DNA of 64,000 nucleotides, taken from the NCBI RefSeq assembly GCF_011303555.1, contig NZ_CP049868.1, positions 2,232,001-2,296,000 of the forward strand. The letters run 5' to 3'. Numbering within the stretch: position 1 is the stretch's first letter; each line of letters begins with the position of its first letter. The translations under genes and the position numbers were made by a program. Of this stretch, positions 17,073 through 24,643 are shown in pieces. A model generated the notes under the pieces. That model saw nothing but the letters and a program-made list of their open reading frames with translations, had not been told where the DNA came from and did not search any database. This DNA comes from Pedobacter sp. HDW13. Its GTDB lineage: Bacteria; Bacteroidota; Bacteroidia; Sphingobacteriales; Sphingobacteriaceae.

Positions 17073-17816
17073 TTAAGCTTCTGCTACTTCGTGGGTTAAT
17101 GCTTCATCAACCAAAATACGTCCGCAGTGTTCGCAAACGATGATTTTTTTACGTTGACGGATATCTAACTGACGCTGAGGCGGGATCTGGTTGAAACAAC
17201 CTGAGCAAGAATCGCGATCGATAGTTACTACTGCCAAACCGTTAACCGCATTTTTGCGTAAACGTTTGTATGCAACCAGTAAACGTTCCTCAATTTGAGG
17301 CTCTGCTTTATCTGCTTTTTTCTGTAAATCCTGCTCTTCTTTTTCAGTTTCTGCAGTAATTACATCAAGTTCTGCTTTTTTAGTTTCTAAATCTTTCTTT
17401 CTGCCATCTAACTCGCCTTTAGCTGCTTCGTAGATTTCAGTTTTAGAGTTAATTTCGAAACCGTGTTCTTTAATTTTCTTTTCAGATACCTGAATATCTA
17501 AACCCTGAATCTCAATTTCTTTGGTTAAAGCATCGTATTCACGGTTGTTTTTAACTTCTTTTAATTGAGAATCGTATCTTTTGATTGCAGCTTGTGCATC
17601 TTTGATGGTATTTTTACGGGTTACGATCGAATCCTCAAGATCATCAAGTTCGCCTTTAATTTTTGAAATTCTGGTTTCTAATCCTAAAACGTCATCCTCA
17701 AGATCTGCAACTTCCATTGGTAATTCGCCACGTACCTGACGGATTTTATCAATTTTTGTGTGGATATTTTGTAATTCGTATAAAGCCTTTAGCTTTTGTT
17801 CTACGGTTTGTTCCAT
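17073..17816 (-). CDS. C4-type zinc ribbon coiled-coil protein (DUF164 family)
   Basis: The 247-residue protein has a long coiled coil (about residues 8-185, rich in Glu/Lys heptads) followed by a zinc ribbon with two CxxC pairs, CSGC near 203 and CEHC near 225. This layout is that of the DUF164/zf-RING_7 family, thought to bind nucleic acid or assist in DNA/RNA-linked processes, but the function is not settled. It overlaps the upstream nif3-like gene by one base (TAATG), so the pair is translationally coupled; these two genes are neighbours in many bacteria. A strong terminator follows. Confidence 0.9.
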   Translation of the reverse strand: MEQTVEQKLKALYELQNIHTKIDKIRQVRGELPMEVADLEDDVLGLETRISKIKGELDDLEDSIVTRKNTIKDAQAAIKRYDSQLKEVKNNREYDALTKEIEIQGLDIQVSEKKIKEHGFEINSKTEIYEAAKGELDGRKKDLETKKAELDVITAETEKEEQDLQKKADKAEPQIEERLLVAYKRLRKNAVNGLAVVTIDRDSCSGCFNQIPPQRQLDIRQRKKIIVCEHCGRILVDEALTHEVAEA

Positions 17817-18913
17817 TAAAACAAGTAATTTATGGGGTTTGTATTTTGCTCCGTTAAACGGATTGCAAAGTTAGTAAATTTTTTTTGAATAATTTCAAGC
17901 AATAAATTTGAGGTAAATTGTTCAGTTTCAAAGTGTCCGATGTCGGCAATGATCAATTTTTCCTCTGCATCAAAAAACTCGTGGTATTTGAAATCTGCAG
18001 TAATAAAAGCATCGGCTCCGGTGGCAATTGCTTCTCTTAAAAGGAAGCTACCCGAACCGCCACAAACCGCTACCTTTTTGATCCTTTTGTTGATTACTTC
18101 GGTATGCCGAACTACACGTGCCTGCATCCTGTCTTTAACTAGGTGCAGAAAATCGTAACCATCCATATCATATTCCAGCCAGCCCACCATACCTGAACCA
18201 ACCAGCTGGTGTTTGTTTTCCAACTTATAAATATCGTAGGCGACTTCCTCATACGGATGGTTTTCGAACAAAGCCACCAATATTTTCCGTTCGGCCTGGG
18301 CCGGGTAAACCATTTCGATACGTACTTCTGCCTCGCGATGGCGAATGCTTCTTTCGCCTACAAAGGGATCTGATTCCTCATTGCCCTTAAAAGTACCAAA
18401 ACCATCAGCATTAAAACTGCATTCGCTGTAATTGCCAATATTACCCGCTCCAGCATAAAACAAAGCCGAACGCAATTGCTCTGCCTGTGCTTGCGGGCAA
18501 TAGGTAACCAGCTTTTTTAACAAGCCGGCTTTGGGCGAAAGCACCTTGGTACCAGTTAAGCCTAAACGCTCACAAATACGGGCGTTTACGCCGGTATGGA
18601 TACTATCTAAATTGGTGTGAATAGCATAAAGTGCAATATTATTCTTGATGGCCTTAAGTACAACACGCTCTACATAGTTTTTACCATTCAGCTTTTTTAA
18701 GCCTTTAAAAACAATTGGATGATGGGTAATAATGAGGTTGCAACCTACAGAAATGGCCTCATCTACAATCTTTTCTACACAATCTAATGCAACTAGGGCA
18801 GCTCTGATTTCCATATTCGGATCGCCAACAATTAAGCCCGAATTATCGTAATCTTCCTGATAATTGAGAGGGGCAATGCTTTCTAAATAATTGGTTATTT
18901 CGGCTAATTTCAT
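17816..18913 (-). CDS. Nif3-like dinuclear metal centre hexameric protein (YbgI/YqfO)
   Basis: Nif3/YbgI proteins form hexamers with two metal ions per subunit; some are annotated as GTP cyclohydrolase I type 2, but the reaction is doubtful. At 365 residues this is the long form with a PII-like domain inserted between the two halves (about 130-240). Metal-binding motifs are visible: NLIITHHPIVFKG near residue 60, IHTNLDS near 98 and, in the C-terminal half, ITADFKYHEF and IADIGHFETE near 315-330. It is followed by the zinc-ribbon gene with a one-base overlap. Confidence 0.92.
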   Translation of the reverse strand: MKLAEITNYLESIAPLNYQEDYDNSGLIVGDPNMEIRAALVALDCVEKIVDEAISVGCNLIITHHPIVFKGLKKLNGKNYVERVVLKAIKNNIALYAIHTNLDSIHTGVNARICERLGLTGTKVLSPKAGLLKKLVTYCPQAQAEQLRSALFYAGAGNIGNYSECSFNADGFGTFKGNEESDPFVGERSIRHREAEVRIEMVYPAQAERKILVALFENHPYEEVAYDIYKLENKHQLVGSGMVGWLEYDMDGYDFLHLVKDRMQARVVRHTEVINKRIKKVAVCGGSGSFLLREAIATGADAFITADFKYHEFFDAEEKLIIADIGHFETEQFTSNLLLEIIQKKFTNFAIRLTEQNTNPINYLF

Positions 18914-18932
18914 GTGTTAAATATAAAAAAAA

Positions 18933-18966
18933 ATTATAGCCCGGGATTTAAATCCCGGGCTATAAT
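18933..18966 (-). terminator. 34-bp perfect palindrome, terminator after the TM2 gene
   Basis: The 34 bases form one uninterrupted palindrome built around AGCCCGGGATTTAAATCCCGGGCT (core 18938-18961). On the minus strand it is followed by a run of T, making a textbook terminator 24 bp past the TM2 gene stop. It also lies just upstream of nif3, so it insulates the two units. Confidence 0.85.
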
Positions 18967-18990
18967 GTAGAAACTAATATCAGATTTTTA

Positions 18991-19371
18991 TTAAACCTTA
19001 GGCGCAAATCCGCCACCCATTCTTACCATCTGTAAACTTTCGAAAACCATTTTCTGGTTGTGCTCAAAGGCAAGGGTTTTATGGTTTACCACATCGATTA
19101 TCGAACCGATGAAACAAAGACCTGCAGTTAAAAGATACAAGATACCCATACCAATCTGACCGATAATGAATCTTTGCAATCCCGGTACAGCGAAGAGTCC
19201 GATCAAACAGAAAATTAACATATCTGATGGATTTTTTCTTTTGCTGCTGTAAATCATTAAGAAATTGCGCAACTGTTGCTCGTCTAAACCTGTAGTTGCC
19301 TGTTGTAAGTATGAGTATTCATCTGGTGTTATACCTGGTAACGACATCAGAGGTGATTGAAATATATCCAT
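18991..19371 (-). CDS. TM2 domain-containing membrane protein
   Basis: The 126-residue protein has two closely spaced membrane segments (about 52-70 and 75-95) linked by a short turn, with the TM2 pattern LFAVPGLQRFIIGQIGMGILYLL and a following Asp-rich DVVNHKT. TM2 proteins are widespread and poorly understood. An N-terminal amphipathic stretch (TPDEYSYLQQATTGL) precedes it. It starts 6 bp after the end of a broken DUF2752 gene in the same direction; the two families are often neighbours in Bacteroidota. Confidence 0.88.
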   Translation of the reverse strand: MDIFQSPLMSLPGITPDEYSYLQQATTGLDEQQLRNFLMIYSSKRKNPSDMLIFCLIGLFAVPGLQRFIIGQIGMGILYLLTAGLCFIGSIIDVVNHKTLAFEHNQKMVFESLQMVRMGGGFAPKV

Positions 19372-19376
19372 GGTGT

Positions 19377-19678
19377 TTATCTGTTTGAGGTTAAAATTTT
19401 AAATGTTTTTATCTTTTTTGCTAGTATATAAATTCTGTAAAGTATAATTAAAAGTGCCGGAAACCCGAACCAATGTTCAGCAAAGCTTTCAGTAAATTCG
19501 CCATGAAAAATATGACTTATCGACCTGCCAATCCCACATCCCGGACACCAGCCCCGTAGCCTAAATTAGCCAGCGGGCAAAGTGTGAAGTGATGTTCGTG
19601 GCTATTTGCTGTTGCCAATAACACTAATGCTATTACCCAGAAAACAAGTTCTAATGGAAAGCGCTTAATGTTGCCCAT
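19377..19678 (-). pseudogene. DUF2752 family protein, split by a frameshift
   Basis: Reading from the ATG at 19678, frame 1 gives a membrane segment (LELVFWVIALVLLATANSHE) and HHFTLCPLANLGYG, then diverges and stops. Shifting by one base at the C run 19552-19555 (G run on the coding strand) restores WCPGCGIGRSISHIFHGEF, ESFAEHWFGFPALLII and a natural stop at 19377. The LCP...NLG...CPGCGxGRS pattern is the DUF2752 signature. The total of 302 bp is one base short of a whole number of codons. With one G added the product is about 100 residues. This could be a true pseudogene or a sequence error. Function of DUF2752 is unknown. Confidence 0.8.
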
Positions 19679-19896
19679 TGTTTCACTTTTTATATAAATT
19701 AGAGGCTATACCACTGCCTTTGTTACATCAATTTACCCTTAATCGACGAATGGGGGATATATTTCGACCAAACTTGTGATACTATCTAACAATGCGTAGT
19801 TATTTATTTTCAAAATTGATTTTTGTATGCTACCCCGGCCAAAAATAGTTAAAAAAACCTTTACACAAATTACAGGTTAATATTAAAAGATAAGCT

Positions 19897-19904
19897 TATT
19901 TTTG
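19897..19904 (+). promoter_or_regulatory. -7 promoter element of mfd (TATTTTTG)
   Basis: TATTTTTG matches TAnnTTTG exactly and ends 4 bp before the mfd TTG start, so transcription would begin at or within a base or two of the start codon. That implies a leaderless or almost leaderless mRNA. Confidence 0.45.
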
Positions 19905-19908
19905 TGCC

Positions 19909-22900
19909 TTGAACATTCGCGATTTAATAAACAGATACAAAACCGACGATAGGGTAACTCAATTTACCAAAACGTTGAACAGCACCAAATACCCGAAAGT
20001 ACAATTAAAGGGACTGGTGGGTTCGGCCGATGCTATTGTTGCCCTTTCCTCTTATTTTTTATTACACAAGCCGCTGCTCTTCGTTTTACCCGACAGGGAG
20101 GAGGCCGCCTATTTTCAGTCTGACCTTGAAAGTGTGCTGGATAAGCAGGTTTTGCTGTTTCCGTCATCGTACCGCAAATCATTCGATTTTACACAGGTTG
20201 ACACTGCTAATGTACTTGCGCGCGCCGAGGTTTTAAACGAACTGAACCATGACTCGGAATATGGCAAAATAGTTGTTTCGTATCCCGAGGCCATTGCCGA
20301 AAAAGTTATTGACCGCTCTGCGCTTGAAAAAAACACCCTCGAAATTAGCATCGGCGCCAAGCTGGGCATTGATTTTATCAATGAGTTTTTAATTGATTAC
20401 GATTTCGACAGAGCGGATTTTGTGTATGAACCCGGCCAGTTTTCAATCCGCGGTGGTATTGTAGATATTTTTTCGTTCTCTTCTGATCTGCCTTTCCGGA
20501 TTGAGTTTTTTGGCGATGAAGTAGAAAGTATCCGCAGTTTCGAAATCGAGAGCCAGCTTTCTGTAGCAGATGTTAAATCGCTAACCATTGTACCCAACGT
20601 ACAGGCCAAATTCTTAACTGAAAGCAATATCAGTATTCTCGATTACATTGATCAGGATACCCAACTCTGGTTTAAAGATGTAGAATTCACACTCGATATT
20701 GTAAAAGCAGGTTTTAAAAAGGCGGTTGAGCTTTGGAAAGCTCTACCTGCAGCCGATAAAAGTCAAAATCCCGAGTGGATTGATCCGAAATTTGCTTTTA
20801 CTGATGAAAAGCTATTGGGAGATCACCTTCACGATTTTCCGCTGATTGAGTTTGGAAAGCAATTTTTCTACAAAACCGACGATCGTTTTGAGTTCGAAAC
20901 CAAGCCACAACCTTCATTCAATAAAGATTTTAATCTGCTTATCCATAACCTTAAGGAGAATGAAAAAGCCGGTATTGTTAACTTTATCTTTACCGATTCG
21001 CCAAAGCAGATAGAGCGTTTGTATGCCATTTTAGAAGATATTGATAAAACGGCCAAGTTTACGCCAATCAACAGCATGCTGCGCGAGGGCTTTGTAGATC
21101 CGCAAATCCAGACTGCTTTTTATACCGATCACCAGATTTTCGATCGTTACTACAAATACAAGCTTAAAAAAGGCTATCAAAAAAGTCAGGCCATTACCCT
21201 GAAAGATTTGAGGGAACTTAAATCAGGCGATTATGTTACACACATCGACCACGGTATTGGAAAATACGCCGGATTGGAAAAAGTAGAGGTTAACGGTAAA
21301 ACCCAGGAGATGATCCGTTTAATTTATGCCGATAACGATCTGCTTTATGTAAACATCAACTCGCTGAACCGCATTGCCAAATACAGCGGCAAAGAAAGCG
21401 GTGTACCCAAGATGAACAAACTGGGTACCGATGCCTGGGATAAGCTAAAAAAAACTACTAAAAAAAAAGTTAAAGATATTGCCCGCGACCTGATTAAGCT
21501 TTATGCCTTGCGTAAAACACAGGCCGGAACGGCATTTTCTCCCGATAGTTACCTGCAAACTGAACTTGAGGCTTCCTTTATTTACGAAGATACCCCGATC
21601 AGCTAAAAGCTACGCAGGATGTGAAAAAGGATATGGAAGCGCCACACCCAATGGATCGCCTGGTTTGTGGCGACGTGGGCTTTGGCAAAACCGAAATTGC
21701 AGTTCGTGCAGCATTTAAAGCCGTTGCCGAAGGCAAACAGGCCGCCATTCTGGTACCTACAACCATTTTAGCCTTACAGCATTACAAAACCTTTTCTTCG
21801 CGTTTAAAAGATTTTCCGGTTACGGTTGATTACATTAACCGTTTTAAAACCAATAGACAGATAAAAGATACGCTTGCAGAAGCAGCAGCCGGAAAAGTTG
21901 ATATTTTAATTGGTACACACCGTTTGCTGAGTAAAGATGTCAAATTTAAGGATCTGGGCATCATGATTATTGATGAGGAGCAAAAGTTTGGGGTGAGTGC
22001 AAAGGAGCGATTAAAAGCTGTGCGTGTAAATGTTGATACCCTGACTTTAACAGCAACACCTATCCCAAGGACTTTGCACTTCTCGTTAATGGGAGCGCGT
22101 GATTTATCGATTATCAGCACACCACCACCTAACCGCCAGCCGGTAAGCACCGAATTGCACGTTTTTAACGATAAGCTGATTCAGGAAGCTGTACAATTCG
22201 AATTAGACCGTGGAGGTCAGGTTTTCTTTATTCACAACCGGGTAAACGACCTGATGCAACTGGGTGGACTGATTCAGAAACTGGTGCCTAAAGCACGCAT
22301 AGGTATTGCCCATGGTCAGTTAGATGGCGATGCATTGGAAGATGTAATGCTCGATTTCATTAACGGCGAAAAAGATGTTCTGGTAGCTACGACTATTATC
22401 GAAGCTGGTTTGGATATCCCCAACGCCAATACCATTATCATTAACCACGCCCACATGTTTGGGCTGAGTGATTTACACCAAATGCGTGGTAGGGTAGGTC
22501 GAAGCAATAAAAAAGCTTTTTGTTATTTATTGTCACCACCATTATCTACGCTCACTTCTGAAGCCCGGAAGCGTTTAAGTGCCATTGAAGAGTTTTCTGA
22601 TCTGGGCAGTGGATTTAACGTGGCCATGCGCGATTTGGATATCAGGGGTAGTGGAAACTTACTGGGCGCCGAACAAAGTGGTTTCATTGCTGAAATCGGG
22701 TTCGAAATGTACCATAAAATTTTGGATGAAGCCATTCAGGAGCTTAAAGAAGCAGAATTTAAGGGTTTATTTGAGAATGAACCTGAGCGACCTTTTGTTG
22801 GTTTTACGCAGGTTGATACCGATTTAGAGCTCTACATTCCGGATGCCTACATCACCAATATAACTGAGCGATACAATTTATACACCGAACTTTCTAAGCT

Positions 22901-23246
22901 CGATAACGAAAACGATTTGGCCATCTTTGAAAAGCATTTAGCCGATCGCTTTGGCCCAGTTCCACCGCAGGTTAAAACCATGCTTAGCGTAGTACGTTTA
23001 CAATGGTTCGGCAAAAAACTGGGCTTCGAGAAAATCAGTTTCAAGAAAAACAGTTTAAGGGGCTATTTCTTAAGTGATAAGCAATCGAAGTATTTTGATT
23101 CGAATACCTTCACCAAAATTTTAACGTTTGCCCAAAACCACCCGCGAATGTGCAATTTAAAAGAGGTTAAAAATACGCTGCGAATTGCTTTTGATAACAT
23201 TAGCAATGTTGAAGAAGCAATAGAGGTTTTAGCGCTTATCGATTAA
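19909..23246 (+). pseudogene. mfd: Transcription-repair coupling factor Mfd, interrupted by a frameshift
   Basis: Mfd removes stalled RNA polymerase from DNA and recruits UvrA for nucleotide excision repair. Part 1 (19909-21606) has the UvrB-like region and the RNA-polymerase-interacting domain (GDYVTHIDHGIGKYAGLEKV near 442). Frame 1 then reads EDTPIS-stop. Adding one base in the C run 21593-21596 gives EDTPDQLKATQDVKKDM and joins part 2, which holds Walker A GDVGFGKTE, the DExx box IIDEEQKFG, helicase motifs and the C-terminal domain, ending at 23246. The joined protein would be about 1112 residues, normal for Mfd. The break falls just before Walker A, so neither half would work alone. The TTG start is chosen because no ATG is in frame nearby. 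Either assembly error or a real loss of transcription-coupled repair. Confidence 0.92.
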
Positions 23247-23289
23247 AAAACGTTAATTTGATCAACACATTGACTGAATTAACGTTTTT
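23246..23289 (+). terminator. Terminator after mfd
   Basis: Perfect 13-bp arms AAAAACGTTAATT (23246-23258) and AATTAACGTTTTT (23277-23289) enclose an 18-nt loop directly after the mfd stop codon. The T run is part of the right arm. Confidence 0.75.
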
Positions 23290-23306
23290 CCTAATTTTAT
23301 ATTTAA

Positions 23307-23525
23307 ATGTTAGACCCAACCCTTTTACTCGATTTAGTGAAAATGCAGATGCCTTATGGAAAATATAAGGGTTACCTGATCTGCAATATCCCCGAAAGTT
23401 ATTTGCTATGGTATAAGGATAAAGGATTTCCGAAAGGGAAGCTGGGCGACTTAATGGCTACGATGTTCGAAATACGGGTTAATGGATTGGAATATTTATT
23501 AACCCCGTTGAAAAATAAACGGTAA
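23307..23525 (+). CDS. DUF3820 family protein
   Basis: This 72-residue protein fits the DUF3820 family of small proteins of unknown function, sometimes annotated as putative quorum-sensing-regulated virulence factor. Family features seen are MPYGKYKGYLICNIPESYLLWY (QMPYGKYKG near residue 14, then PESYLLW) and KGFPKGKLGDLM near residue 40. It is cytoplasmic, with no signal peptide or membrane segment. It follows mfd after a terminator and is followed by a cluster of palindromic repeats. Confidence 0.85.
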   Translation: MLDPTLLLDLVKMQMPYGKYKGYLICNIPESYLLWYKDKGFPKGKLGDLMATMFEIRVNGLEYLLTPLKNKR

Positions 23526-23534
23526 CACCAGCCT

Positions 23535-23790
23535 GGTAGGTCGTCATCCTGAGCATAGTCGAAGGATCTGACTCTCTCAAAGTTACCGTCATTTCGAGCG
23601 GAGTGTAAAGCAGTCTAGAACCACGAAGCTGTTTAGGCTCAGATCCTCTCTCACTCTTTTTCACTTAAGTATTTCTAATTTATCTCTTTTTCGATTGAAA
23701 ACAAACATAGGAGTGCTCAGCGAAGCTAAATCTGTCTCGGGATAGATCTCTCCATCCCACTGCGTTCCAGTCGAGATGACGAGTATGATA
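23535..23790. repeat. Cluster of dispersed palindromic repeats, GTCATTTCGA family, copy 2
   Basis: The gap between DUF3820 and the DsbA-like gene holds several pieces of the repeat family: GTCGTCATCCTGAGCATAGTCGAAGG near 23541, CCGTCATTTCGAGCGGAG near 23587, and GGGATAGATCTCTCC with TTCCAGTCGAGATGACGAG near 23740-23786. They look like overlapping or decayed copies of one element. No gene is seen here. Confidence 0.7.
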
Positions 23791-23828
23791 TTTGTTCCCG
23801 CAGACCAGCTTAATCTGAGGGAACAAAG

Positions 23829-24545
23829 TTATATCTCACAACCGTTTTCATCACAAATGGCGTCGCCGGTTTTATTTAAAGAGGTAAGCTTTGTTTTAGG
23901 TTGTGCTTCTTTCCATTCTTTAAAACTTTGTGTCAAAGCCTCGGTAAAAGCCTGTATGGGTTGCGCACCCGAAACTCCATATTTTCTGTCCATTACAAAA
24001 TAGGGAACTCCACGAATGCCCAGGTTTTGGCTTTCATAAATATCGTAACGCACTGCCTCAGCAAACTGATCACCAGCCAAAACTGCTTCAGCTTCTGCTT
24101 TATCTAAACCGATTTCTATTGCAACATCAACCAAAACACTGGTTTCTCCTATATTTTTCGCTTTCACAAAATGTGCTTCAAACAGTTTTTCTTCAGCCAG
24201 GTCCTGCAGGTTATGCTTTGCCGCCAAATGAATTAAACGGTGCGCATTAAAGGTATTGGCAGGTATGTTGGTATCAAAATCGATAGTTAAACCTGCATTT
24301 GCAGCCATATCAACAACTTGTTTGGTCATTTGCCTGGCTTGCTCAACAGGCATTCCCTTACTACGCGAGAGGTAATCGTAAACCGTTTCGTTGTTGGTAT
24401 TGTGGTATTCAGGATTAAGCTGATAACTTTTCCAATCTACTTCAATTTCATTTTTAAAAGGCAGCGTTTCGATAGCTTGCTCAAAATGCCTTTTTCCGAT
24501 ATAGCAAAACGGACACATTACATCCGACCAGATTTCTACTTTCAT
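23829..24545 (-). CDS. DsbA family oxidoreductase (FrnE-like)
   Basis: The 238-residue protein has a thioredoxin fold with a DsbA-type helical insert. The active site CPFC sits near residue 11 (SDVMCPFCYIGK) and the cis-proline loop is GIRGVPYFV near 172. FrnE-type proteins are cytoplasmic relatives of DsbA; there is no signal peptide here, in line with that group. The C-terminus ends with a second Cys pair (ICDENGCEI), which could bind metal or form a disulfide. The role is probably thiol redox chemistry on an unknown cytoplasmic substrate. It appears to be transcribed alone. Confidence 0.9.
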   Translation of the reverse strand: MKVEIWSDVMCPFCYIGKRHFEQAIETLPFKNEIEVDWKSYQLNPEYHNTNNETVYDYLSRSKGMPVEQARQMTKQVVDMAANAGLTIDFDTNIPANTFNAHRLIHLAAKHNLQDLAEEKLFEAHFVKAKNIGETSVLVDVAIEIGLDKAEAEAVLAGDQFAEAVRYDIYESQNLGIRGVPYFVMDRKYGVSGAQPIQAFTEALTQSFKEWKEAQPKTKLTSLNKTGDAICDENGCEI

Positions 24546-24596
24546 GATACAAAATTAGGGCGATTATATTTGCCCAGGGTAAGCTGAAAGTCAAAA

Positions 24597-24620
24597 GCCA
24601 CTATCTTTTAGGATAGTGGC
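24597..24620 (-). terminator. Terminator after the M14 peptidase gene
   Basis: Stem GCCACTATC/GATAGTGGC (24597-24605, 24612-24620) with a 6-nt loop is followed on the minus strand by TTTTGA. It begins 24 bp after the peptidase stop. Confidence 0.7.
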
Positions 24621-24643
24621 CTTTGAACCGTGTGTAATGATTA

